Shown: in pieces, positions 7,053-13,973 of the stretch
Numbering within the stretch: the first letter of the stretch is position 1
Layout of the letters: each line of letters opens with the position of its first letter
From: PNKC01 sp038323265
Lineage (GTDB): Bacteria > Chloroflexota > Dehalococcoidia > Tepidiformales > Tepidiformaceae
Reading direction: 5' to 3'
DNA length: 14,866 nucleotides
Assembly (NCBI GenBank): GCA_038323265.1
Contig: JBBQGT010000082.1
Span: 1 to 14,866 of the forward strand
Position numbers and translations under genes: made by a program
Notes under the pieces: model-generated
Told to the model about the DNA's origin: nothing
Seen by the model: the letters and a program-made list of their open reading frames with translations, nothing else
Databases searched by the model: none

Positions 7053-8536
7053 TGCTTCAACCAACGCTCGAGCAAGTGAAGGATCTGGCGCGCAAGGGCG
7101 GCGGTAACGTTGTGCCAATCTACCGCGAAGTGGCGGCGGACCTCGAGACGCCGGTCTCAGCTTTTCTCAAAGTGAAGCGGGGCCAGTATTCGTTCTTGCT
7201 CGAATCGGTGGAAGGCGGCGAACGGCTGGCGCGCTACAGCTTCATCGGCACCGAGCCGTACCGCGTGCTGCGCACCGGCGATGAGCCTGGGGAACTGGCC
7301 GAAGACCCGTTGATCCACATCGAAGACGAACTGCGCCGATTTTCGCCGATCAAGGTCTCTGGACTGCCACGCTTTAACGGCGGGGCCGTCGGCTTCCTCT
7401 CCTACGAAGTCGCGCGTTACTACGAGAAGCTGCCGATGCCTGAATCAGACCCGCAGGGCTTCCCCGAATCGGTCTTCATGTTTACGGATACGCTGCTGGT
7501 GTTCGACCACCTGCAGCATTCGATCAAAGTGGTGAGCCACGTCCGCGTGGACGGCGATATTGAGGCGGCATACCGGCAAGCCGCCTGGAAGATCGATGAC
7601 CTCGTGGCGCGCCTTGGCGCGCCGTTGGTACGGCTCCCGTACGAAGTGAAACTCCCGCGATCCGGCAACTCCACGTTCGTCTCCAACCACACGAAGGAAG
7701 ACTTCATGGAGAAGGTGATGATCGCCAAGGAGTACATCGAGACTGGCAATACGTACCAGATCCAGGTCTCCCAGCGATTCACTCGGCAGACCGAAGCGCA
7801 CCCCTTCGAGGTCTACCGGTCGCTCCGCCGCGTTAACCCTTCGCCCTACATGTACTACTTGGAACTGGACGAAATGCAGGTGGTTGGCGCCTCGCCGGAG
7901 ATGCTCATCCGGGTTGAGGACGACCTGATCGAGACGCACCCAATCGCCGGCACGCGCCGCCGTGGACGCGACGAAGCGGACGAACAGCGTATGGCTGACG
8001 AGTTGCAGAACTCCGAAAAGGAGCAGGCTGAGCACATCATGCTCGTGGACCTCGCCCGTAACGACCTTGGCCGCGTGTGCCTGCCGGGCACGGTCCAGGT
8101 CACGTCACTCATGGCGATTGAGCGATATTCGCACGTTATGCACCTCGTATCGCACGTTATCGGCAGGCTACGTCCCGGCGTTTCGAGCTACGACGCGCTG
8201 CGTGCCTACTTCCCGCACGGTACGGTCACCGGGGCTCCGAAGATCCGCACGATGGAGATCATCGCCGAACTTGAGGGCGAGCAGCGCGGTGGCTACGGCG
8301 GCTGCATCGGCTACTTCGACCTCTCGGGCAACTGCGACACCGCACTCGCGATCCGCACTATCTGGATGAAGGGTGGGCGCGCCTATGTGCAGGCGGCCGG
8401 CGGCGTGGTGTACGACAGCACGCCCGAGGAGGAGTACCTGGAATCGCGCAACAAAGCGACCGCGATGATGCGGGCCATCGACCTGGCGGAGATCGCCGCC
8501 GCCGAGTTGCGCACGGGGAGCCTGGGCTATGGATGA
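7052..8536 (+). CDS. trpE: Anthranilate synthase component I
   Basis: A 494-aa chorismate-using enzyme that, with ammonia from TrpG, makes anthranilate, the committed step to tryptophan. The N-terminal LLES (49-52), in YSFLLESVEGGERLARYSF, is the Trp feedback-inhibition motif. The chorismate-binding domain shows HPIAGTRRRG (about 296-305), DLARNDLGRV (about 333-342) and HGTVTGAPKIRTME (about 390-403). PIAGT, rather than the PIKGT of PabB, argues for anthranilate and not aminodeoxychorismate synthesis. The start ATG overlaps the trpS stop by 1 nt, and the stop overlaps the next start (ATGA). Unusually, its partner trpG is not next to it but 2.3 kb downstream, beyond four accessory genes. Confidence 0.97.
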   Translation: MLQPTLEQVKDLARKGGGNVVPIYREVAADLETPVSAFLKVKRGQYSFLLESVEGGERLARYSFIGTEPYRVLRTGDEPGELAEDPLIHIEDELRRFSPIKVSGLPRFNGGAVGFLSYEVARYYEKLPMPESDPQGFPESVFMFTDTLLVFDHLQHSIKVVSHVRVDGDIEAAYRQAAWKIDDLVARLGAPLVRLPYEVKLPRSGNSTFVSNHTKEDFMEKVMIAKEYIETGNTYQIQVSQRFTRQTEAHPFEVYRSLRRVNPSPYMYYLELDEMQVVGASPEMLIRVEDDLIETHPIAGTRRRGRDEADEQRMADELQNSEKEQAEHIMLVDLARNDLGRVCLPGTVQVTSLMAIERYSHVMHLVSHVIGRLRPGVSSYDALRAYFPHGTVTGAPKIRTMEIIAELEGEQRGGYGGCIGYFDLSGNCDTALAIRTIWMKGGRAYVQAAGGVVYDSTPEEEYLESRNKATAMMRAIDLAEIAAAELRTGSLGYG

Positions 8537-8982
8537 CTGCACATTTGGCGGTTCGAGATTCACGTTTCCCGACCGCCACGCGGAGCAGCGTTGTGGATAG
8601 GCGGCCGGACTGCGTGTATGGCGTATTGGTGCGGGAGGAGCGTGTGTTCCTCACGTGGCACGAGGGCGCGCTGGGGCTGCCAGGCGGGGCTTTTCAGCCG
8701 ATGGCCGAAGACCGAAAGGTTGAACTGCGAGCCTATTTGACCGACCAGTTGGGGATCGGCGCACGTTCGATCTGGGCCCAAGGGGCGTTCGATTACCTGC
8801 ACCCCGCCCATCAGGCGCCGCGATTCTCCGGCTTCTACACCGTCTGGGAATGGGTCGGCGAGCCCGCGACAGACCGCGGTATTTGGCTCGATGCAGATGC
8901 GGTCATAGAAACTGAACTGCCCGCGCCGCTGAAGATCCTGCTAATTAGCGTGCTCAACACGCAGGCGGTCAGAACAACGTGA
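8533..8982 (+). CDS. Nudix-fold protein with degenerate Nudix box
   Basis: A protein of 149 aa. Residues 27-55 (CVYGVLVREERVFLTWHEG, then LGLPGGAF) have the beta-strand and LPGG pattern of a Nudix domain, and a later strand (about 97-110) also fits. The catalytic box GX5EX7REUXEEXGU is not kept: where R-E and E-E are expected in residues 51-75, the protein has RAYLTDQLGI, with Ala-Tyr and Asp-Gln. Mg-dependent nucleoside-diphosphate hydrolysis is therefore doubtful, and a ligand-binding or structural role is possible. The ATG at 8533 overlaps the trpE stop (ATGA), which supports this start over the in-frame GTG codons near 8590. The stop overlaps the next gene (GTGA), which also encodes an altered Nudix domain. 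The specific function is unknown. Confidence 0.72.
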   Translation: MTAHLAVRDSRFPTATRSSVVDRRPDCVYGVLVREERVFLTWHEGALGLPGGAFQPMAEDRKVELRAYLTDQLGIGARSIWAQGAFDYLHPAHQAPRFSGFYTVWEWVGEPATDRGIWLDADAVIETELPAPLKILLISVLNTQAVRTT

Positions 8983-9851
8983 CTCCAAATCGCATCCACC
9001 TTGGCGCGATTGTCGCTAGGGAAGGCAAGCTTCTGCTCGTCCGCGCGCATCCCGATGCGCGCTGGGAACTGCCCGGTGGCCCGCTGGCGCCTGGTAAGGC
9101 TGATGCCGACGAGGAGATGGACGCTTTCCTGATGATGCTTGGCGTCAACACGCTGGCCATCGAGGAGGACTTCCTCGAAACTATACATCTCGCCGACGCC
9201 GACGGGCGGATTATCTACAACTTGTATTACGCCTCCACTGATTGGACGGGCGAGCCAGCGCCTGCGGAGAGCCAGGACCTTGGCTGGTTCGAACCGGCCG
9301 ACCTGCACAATATTTCAATCGACGAGACGCTTCGAACGGCAATCCTGGCGGCCTTTGGCATCTTCCCACGCGAGGACCCAAGCGAAGCGATCCTGCGGGC
9401 CATGCAAGCAAACCTCACTCCCGCCGGCGAACGTTCGATGCTTACGTCCGCGCCCGCCACAACAGGCAAGCGCGCCGCTGGGCTGGACGTGTTGCGCACA
9501 CTCAGCGGGGGCAACCCGAACGCCGAGGCGGAGCTGCGCTCCGCCTGCCCTGAACTAGCGGACGCCATTCTCGATTTCTCCATGGGCGAAGTCTGGCAGG
9601 GAGCCGCGCTGGACCGCCGCACGCGAAGCCTGATGGTCGTCGTGATGCTCGCGGCGGCGGGCCAGCATGCGTCGCTCAAGTCGCACATCGGTGGTGCCCT
9701 CAACCATGGCGCCAGCGCGGAGGCGATCATCGAGGCGATGAAGATGGTAGCGGTTTACGCGGGCTTCCCGGCCGCGGTCGCTGCCTGGCCAACCATGGAA
9801 GAAGTATTCGCGGAGCGCGGTATCTCGCGGCCGGGCCGAGTTCGGCGATGA
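8979..9851 (+). CDS. Degenerate Nudix domain fused to carboxymuconolactone-decarboxylase (CMD) domain
   Basis: This 290-aa product has two domains. Residues 5-125 are a Nudix fold (IHLGAIVAREGKLLLVRAHP, then WELPGGPLAPG), but the Nudix box (34-56) lacks the catalytic Arg-Glu and Glu-Glu; Asp-Ala and Met-Met stand there. Residues 166-282 are a CMD/PcaC-like domain, with GEVWQG (203-208), DRRTRSLMVV (212-221), KSHIGGALNHGAS (234-246) and VAVYAGFPAA (257-266). The AhpD-type CxxC redox pair is absent, so a peroxidase-partner role is unlikely; E204 and H236 are candidate functional residues. The linker at 126-165 looks flexible. The GTG start overlaps the previous stop (GTGA) and the stop overlaps the next ATG (ATGA). 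The fusion partner, the Trp operon setting and the lost Nudix residues make the role unknown. Confidence 0.82.
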   Translation: MTPNRIHLGAIVAREGKLLLVRAHPDARWELPGGPLAPGKADADEEMDAFLMMLGVNTLAIEEDFLETIHLADADGRIIYNLYYASTDWTGEPAPAESQDLGWFEPADLHNISIDETLRTAILAAFGIFPREDPSEAILRAMQANLTPAGERSMLTSAPATTGKRAAGLDVLRTLSGGNPNAEAELRSACPELADAILDFSMGEVWQGAALDRRTRSLMVVVMLAAAGQHASLKSHIGGALNHGASAEAIIEAMKMVAVYAGFPAAVAAWPTMEEVFAERGISRPGRVRR

Positions 9852-10504
9852 GGCCGCAGGCGCTGCTCTGGGACCTGGATGACACGCTGCTGAATACTCT
9901 GCCCGGGCGTATGACGGCGCTCGCGCATGCTTATGAGACCGTAGTCGGCGGCAAAACAGACCCAATGGCGCTGTGGGTTTCGCACCGCGGCGGCACGCTC
10001 GAAGACCTCGGGCGGCGACTTGTCGGTGATGACTACAGGCGCTTCGCCACCGTTTACCGCGACCGCTATTACACGTTGCAGCGCAATATCCAGCCGTATG
10101 AGGGCATCGAGCCGGTGCTTGAGGCGTTCCTTGAAATCGAACTGCCGATGGCGGTGGTCACCTCGAAGGTGGCCTGGGGTGCGACCGAAGAGCTGAGCCG
10201 GGCGGGACTGCTGCGCTACTTCCAAGCCGTCGTTGGCTTCGATGACACCGACCTGCACAAGCCGGATCCGGAACCCATCTTCTTCGCCATGGAGCGCATC
10301 TGCGTGGATGAGCCAGAGGAGATCCTGTTCGTAGGCGATAGCCCCGCGGACGTTTGGGCGGCGCGCAATGCTGGCTGCAAATCCGTCGCGGCGCTCTGGG
10401 GGACACTGGATGCCGAGCTCCTCCTCGACGCGATGCCCGACCACACCGTAAGGCTGCCAGGCGAGATCTTGGCCTTGCTGCACGAAAGCGCAGCCACGCC
10501 ATGA
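9848..10504 (+). CDS. HAD-superfamily hydrolase, phosphoglycolate-phosphatase-like
   Basis: A phosphatase-type HAD protein of 218 aa. Motif I is DLDDT with D9 (nucleophile) and D11 (acid/base); motif II is VVTSK (T105 or S106); motif III is K138 in HKPDPE; motif IV is GDSPAD (D164 and D168). A helical cap lies between residues 15 and 85. All catalytic positions are present, so it should be active on a small phosphorylated metabolite, but the substrate cannot be told from sequence. Known HAD enzymes near this type act on phosphoglycolate, pyrophosphate or sugar phosphates. It overlaps both neighbours by ATGA and sits in the four-gene block between trpE and trpG. A repair or overflow role for a phosphorylated pathway intermediate is conceivable but only a guess. 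Confidence 0.9.
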   Translation: MRPQALLWDLDDTLLNTLPGRMTALAHAYETVVGGKTDPMALWVSHRGGTLEDLGRRLVGDDYRRFATVYRDRYYTLQRNIQPYEGIEPVLEAFLEIELPMAVVTSKVAWGATEELSRAGLLRYFQAVVGFDDTDLHKPDPEPIFFAMERICVDEPEEILFVGDSPADVWAARNAGCKSVAALWGTLDAELLLDAMPDHTVRLPGEILALLHESAATP

Positions 10505-10833
10505 GCGAGGTAGCACTCGACAAGCAGGTCGCGCATGTTGGTGTGCGCTTCTACCGTTCGGGTGGACTCGAATTGGCGCTCATCCCGCTGCTCGAGGAAG
10601 TCTCGAGTTTCACGCGGTCCGCGGGCGATGGCTACTTCCTGGTTGCGTTGATGGGTGAGCCGGGCACGAGCTACCCGCTGAACCTGCGTTCGCGCGCCTC
10701 CTACGACCCAGACTACCTGGGCGCGAAGTTCAAGCTCGACAAGCGGGGCTTCGGCTACTCACCGGATGAGCTTGCCGCGACCCTCCATTTAATTGCCGAA
10801 GACCTTGCCTACGAAGAAGGGATGGACGGATGA
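10501..10833 (+). CDS. Conserved-looking 110-aa protein of unknown function
   Basis: I do not recognise this small soluble protein. It has no signal peptide or membrane segment. Predicted layout by eye: an amphipathic N-terminal stretch; a strand-rich centre (about 44-65, GYFLVALMGEPGTSYPLNL); a charged middle containing DPDYLGAKFKLDKRGFGYS (69-87); and a C-terminal acidic helix (88-107, SPDELAATLHLIAEDLAYEE). There are no cysteines and no obvious catalytic motif. The ATG at 10501 forms an ATGA overlap with the HAD gene, and the stop forms another with trpG, so the reading frame is well supported by context despite lacking a family. Lying directly before trpG, it could be an accessory subunit or regulator of TrpE/TrpG, but that is inference from position only. 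Confidence 0.75.
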   Translation: MSEVALDKQVAHVGVRFYRSGGLELALIPLLEEVSSFTRSAGDGYFLVALMGEPGTSYPLNLRSRASYDPDYLGAKFKLDKRGFGYSPDELAATLHLIAEDLAYEEGMDG

Positions 10834-11411
10834 CAACCCTGCTCATCGATAACTACGACAGCTTCACCTACAACCTCTATCAGTACCTGGCGGAGATTGG
10901 GGCCGATGTCCTCGTGCGGCGCAACGACGAGGTCACCGTGGCCCAGTGCAAGGAGCTGAAGCCCGACCACGTGGTCATCTCGCCAGGCCCCGGCAACCCT
11001 TCGGAGGCGGGCATCTCACGTGAGGTGATTCGCGAGTTCGCCGGGCAAGTGCCGGTGCTTGGCGTCTGCCTTGGGCACCAGTGCATTTACGAAGTATTCG
11101 GTGGCACGGTTGCGGGGGCAGGCGAGATCTTGCACGGCAAGCAATCGACTATCGACCATGATGGCAAGGGCGTGTTCGCGGGACTGCCGCCAGCTTTCCG
11201 GGGCGCGCGCTACCATTCCCTCGCCGGGACGCCCAGCACCCAGCCTGTGTCGCTGGAGATCACGGCAAGATCCGAGAGCGGCGTGATCATGGGTGTGCGC
11301 CACAAGGAACTGACCGTCGAAGGCGTGCAGTTCCACCCCGAATCGATCGCCACGGAGTACGGCAAAGAGTTGTTGAAGAATTTCCTCGCCATGGAGGGCG
11401 GCCGATGGTGA
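10830..11411 (+). CDS. trpG: Anthranilate synthase component II (glutamine amidotransferase)
   Basis: A class I glutamine amidotransferase of 193 aa that releases ammonia from glutamine and passes it to TrpE. The N-terminal TLLIDNYDSFTYNLYQYL and SPGPGNP (51-57) are typical. The catalytic triad is C80 in GVCLGHQ with H169 and E171 in QFHPES. Proteins of this type often also serve PabB in folate synthesis, and sequence alone cannot exclude such a double use. Here no pabB is seen, while a CADD-like gene in the same operon might supply pABA by another route. The start overlaps the 110-aa gene by ATGA. Its last 7 nt overlap the start of trpD. Confidence 0.96.
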   Translation: MTTLLIDNYDSFTYNLYQYLAEIGADVLVRRNDEVTVAQCKELKPDHVVISPGPGNPSEAGISREVIREFAGQVPVLGVCLGHQCIYEVFGGTVAGAGEILHGKQSTIDHDGKGVFAGLPPAFRGARYHSLAGTPSTQPVSLEITARSESGVIMGVRHKELTVEGVQFHPESIATEYGKELLKNFLAMEGGRW

Positions 11412-12424
11412 TGCAGGAAGCGATCCGTTCGCTGGTGGAGTCAGGCAGCCTTAGCGGGGAGCGGGCGGCCGCAGCGCTCGAAGAGATTATGACCGGCGCG
11501 GCTAGCCCGGCGCAGATCGGCGCGTTCCTTGCGGGCCTGCGAATGCGCGGCGAAACGCCCGAGATCATCGCCGCTTGCCTCGAAGTGACCCAACGCCACG
11601 CCGAGTTAGTGCCAGTCGATGACGTGATCGACATCGTAGGCACCGGCGGCGACGGCATGGACACGTTTAACGTTTCGACCACGGCCGCGTTGGTCGTGGC
11701 CGGCGCTGGAGTGCGGGTGGCCAAGCACGGCAACCGGGCGGCGTCTTCGAAATGCGGCAGCGCCGACGTGCTCGAAGCGCTCGGCGCGAACCTGGACCTG
11801 AGCGGCGAACGCGCCGCGCAGGTGATCGAAAGTTGCGGCTTCTGCTTTCTGTTCGCCCAACGCTTTCACCCTGCCTTCCGCCACGTGGGCGGCCCGCGCC
11901 GCGAAATGGGCACACGGACGATCTTCAACGTCCTTGGCCCGCTCACCAACCCCGCCCGCCCGCGCGCAATGCTCGTTGGCGTGGGCGCCCGGGCGCTAGG
12001 ACCGGTGATGGCGGAGGCGTTCCGGCTGCGCGGCTTGTCGCGCGCGCTGGTCATCCACTCCGCCGAGGGCCTGGACGAGATCAGCCCGGAGGGCGTCACT
12101 TTCGGCTGGGAGGTGGCCAATGGCTCGGTTGCCGAAGTGCAACTCAGACCCGCGGATTTTGGTCTGCCATCGCACCCCGTGACGAAGGTCATTGGCGGCG
12201 ACGCGGCCGAAAATTCCGGCGCGCTGCTGGCCGTGCTCGATGGTTCCGAAGGTGCAATCACCGATTTCGTGCTGCTAAATGCAGCTGCTGCGCTGGTTAC
12301 TGCTGGCTCAGCGAAGGACTACCCGGAGGGTGTCGCTCTGGCCCGCGATTCGATCGGATCGGGTCGCGCGCGCGAGGTGCTGGACAGCTACATCGCCCTC
12401 AGCCAGGGGCCTGCCGATGGGTAG
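11405..12424 (+). CDS. trpD: Anthranilate phosphoribosyltransferase
   Basis: This 339-aa enzyme transfers the phosphoribosyl group of PRPP to anthranilate. The diphosphate-binding GTGGDGMDTFNVST lies at 79-92 and KHGNRAASSKCGSADVLEAL at 107-126; both are hallmark TrpD motifs, and the length is normal. The start at 11405 has GGAGGG (11393-11398) 6 nt upstream; an in-frame ATG at 11411 would give a 1-nt overlap but a 12-nt gap to the site, so 11405 is preferred. It overlaps trpG by 7 nt and trpC by 8 nt. It is a separate gene, not fused to trpG as in enterobacteria. Confidence 0.96.
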   Translation: MVMQEAIRSLVESGSLSGERAAAALEEIMTGAASPAQIGAFLAGLRMRGETPEIIAACLEVTQRHAELVPVDDVIDIVGTGGDGMDTFNVSTTAALVVAGAGVRVAKHGNRAASSKCGSADVLEALGANLDLSGERAAQVIESCGFCFLFAQRFHPAFRHVGGPRREMGTRTIFNVLGPLTNPARPRAMLVGVGARALGPVMAEAFRLRGLSRALVIHSAEGLDEISPEGVTFGWEVANGSVAEVQLRPADFGLPSHPVTKVIGGDAAENSGALLAVLDGSEGAITDFVLLNAAAALVTAGSAKDYPEGVALARDSIGSGRAREVLDSYIALSQGPADG

Positions 12425-13226
12425 CCCGACGATCCTCGACACCATCGTTGCGAGGCGCGAACACGACGTGCGCGTAGCGAAAGCGGCTGTGCCCGCCCCT
12501 GAGCTGGAGGCGCGGATTGGGTCATCTCCCGCGGTGCTGAACTTTGAAGCGCGCCTTCGCCGCGAAGCGCCAATGGCCCTGATCGCCGAAGTGAAGCGCG
12601 CCTCACCGAGCAAGGGCGACATCGCTCCGGGCCTCGACGCCGTGGCCCAGGCGAAGAAATACGCAGACGGGGGTGCGGCAGGCATCTCAGTGTTGACCGA
12701 GCCGACGTGGTTCAAGGGCACGCTCGAAGATATGACTGAGATCCGCACGTCTCTCGAAGAGTTGGGCCCGGACCGCCCGGCGATCCTTCGCAAAGACTTC
12801 ATCATCGATGACTACCAGGTGCTCGAAGCGCGCGTCCACGGCGCGGACAGCCTGCTGCTGATCGTGGCTTCGCTTGATGACTCGAAGCTCTGCCACCTGA
12901 TGGAACGCTCGCGCTCCCTCGGCATGGAACCGCTCGTGGAAGTGAACAACGCCGACGAAATGGACCGCGCGTTGGCCGGCGGGGCACGCGTGATCGGCAT
13001 AAACAACCGTGACCTGCGCAACTTCCGGGTAGACCTTGGCACGACGGATCGGCTGGCCAGCAAGGTGGCCGGCGATGTGCTGCTTGCGGCGCTCAGTGGC
13101 ATCAGCACGCGCGAAGACGTCTTGCGCTTTCAGGCCGCGGGCGCCGGAGCCGTGCTGGTGGGGGAGGCGCTGATGGTGGCCGAGGACCCGGCGGCCGCGA
13201 TCCGGGCGCTGGTGGGCCGCCCATGA
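12417..13226 (+). CDS. trpC: Indole-3-glycerol phosphate synthase
   Basis: A (beta/alpha)8 barrel enzyme of 269 aa that closes the indole ring from carboxyphenylamino-deoxyribulose phosphate. Catalytic residues are visible in IAEVKRASPSKG (56-67, K60), ILRKDFI (K126), LVEVNN (E175) and GINNRDL (194-200). The C-terminal ALSGISTREDV and GAGAVLVGEALM hold the phosphate-binding turns. ATG at 12417 was chosen because the protein then begins SPTILDTIVARREHDV, the usual family N-terminus; the frame stays open upstream inside trpD but without similarity. The gene overlaps trpD by 8 nt and trpF by ATGA. It is a stand-alone TrpC, not a TrpC-TrpF fusion. Confidence 0.96.
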   Translation: MGSPTILDTIVARREHDVRVAKAAVPAPELEARIGSSPAVLNFEARLRREAPMALIAEVKRASPSKGDIAPGLDAVAQAKKYADGGAAGISVLTEPTWFKGTLEDMTEIRTSLEELGPDRPAILRKDFIIDDYQVLEARVHGADSLLLIVASLDDSKLCHLMERSRSLGMEPLVEVNNADEMDRALAGGARVIGINNRDLRNFRVDLGTTDRLASKVAGDVLLAALSGISTREDVLRFQAAGAGAVLVGEALMVAEDPAAAIRALVGRP

Positions 13227-13966
13227 CGCTGGTCAAAATTTGCGGACTGCGCGACCCCGAGACGGCCCTCGAAGCAGCCAAGGCGGGGGCTGACTTTATC
13301 GGCATCATGTTCGCCGAATCAAAACGCAAAGTCACACCTCAGGAGTGCTACAACATCGTCGAAGCGCTGAAAGAGAAGCGCACCCAGGGCCGCGACGCCA
13401 GCTTCGAAGGGCCTCGGCGGGGCGACGTCTCGGCCAACAGCTGGTTCGGCGCGTGGGCGGATGAAATCGAACAGTCAACGGCCCGCTGGCGCCCACTGAT
13501 CGTCGGCGTCTTCGCTGAGATGGAGGTGGACGACGTGAACAACATCGCCGATGCCGCAGGGCTGGACCTCGTGCAGCTTTCCGGAGGCGAATCCGGGGAG
13601 TTCGCGGCGCAAATCCATCTGCCTGTGATTCGTGCCATCCACGTGGCTCCCGGCACGACCGAGTTCGACGTCTGGGACGCGGCTACGCCGGGCGCCTCGG
13701 CGGGGATCCTGCTGGACACGGCGTCCAGTGCGGCGCTCGGCGGCACTGGAGAAGCCTTCGATTGGGAAGTGGCAAAAGAGGTGGCGCGGCGTACGCCATT
13801 CTTCCTCGCCGGCGGGCTTACACCCGAGAACGTGGCCGAGGCTGTCTTGCAGGTCGAGCCGTGGGCCGTGGATGTCTCCAGCGGCGTGGAAACCAACGGC
13901 AGCAAAGACATCGAGAAGATTCGCGCGTTTATCCGCGCGGCGAAAGGGGTCCACGTTGGGCGTTGA
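13223..13966 (+). CDS. trpF: Phosphoribosylanthranilate isomerase, with an internal insertion
   Basis: This (beta/alpha)8 barrel isomerase acts between TrpD and TrpC. The N-terminal VKICGLRDPETA carries the catalytic C7, and the catalytic aspartate is D165 in GILLDT. The phosphate-binding FFLAGGLTPENV (193-204) and VDVSSGVET (216-224) are typical. At 247 aa it is longer than the usual 200-220. The extra residues lie at about 52-88, between the second helix and the third strand (LIVGVF): a charged, Gly-rich stretch ending in WFGAWADEIEQ. The frame is intact on both sides, so this looks like a real loop insertion. It overlaps trpC by ATGA and ends 7 nt before the ATG of trpB1. Confidence 0.95.
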   Translation: MTLVKICGLRDPETALEAAKAGADFIGIMFAESKRKVTPQECYNIVEALKEKRTQGRDASFEGPRRGDVSANSWFGAWADEIEQSTARWRPLIVGVFAEMEVDDVNNIADAAGLDLVQLSGGESGEFAAQIHLPVIRAIHVAPGTTEFDVWDAATPGASAGILLDTASSAALGGTGEAFDWEVAKEVARRTPFFLAGGLTPENVAEAVLQVEPWAVDVSSGVETNGSKDIEKIRAFIRAAKGVHVGR

Positions 13967-13973
13967 AACAGAG

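Noticed and set aside
6357..7118. Open frame of about 253 codons opposite trpS
   Set aside because: No family similarity, and it lies wholly antisense to a TrpS with intact HLGH and KMSKS motifs.
9474..9824. AhpD-like alkylhydroperoxidase identity for the CMD domain
   Set aside because: The CxxC redox pair is absent; the segment reads MLAAAGQHASLKSHIGG instead, closer to PcaC-type domains.
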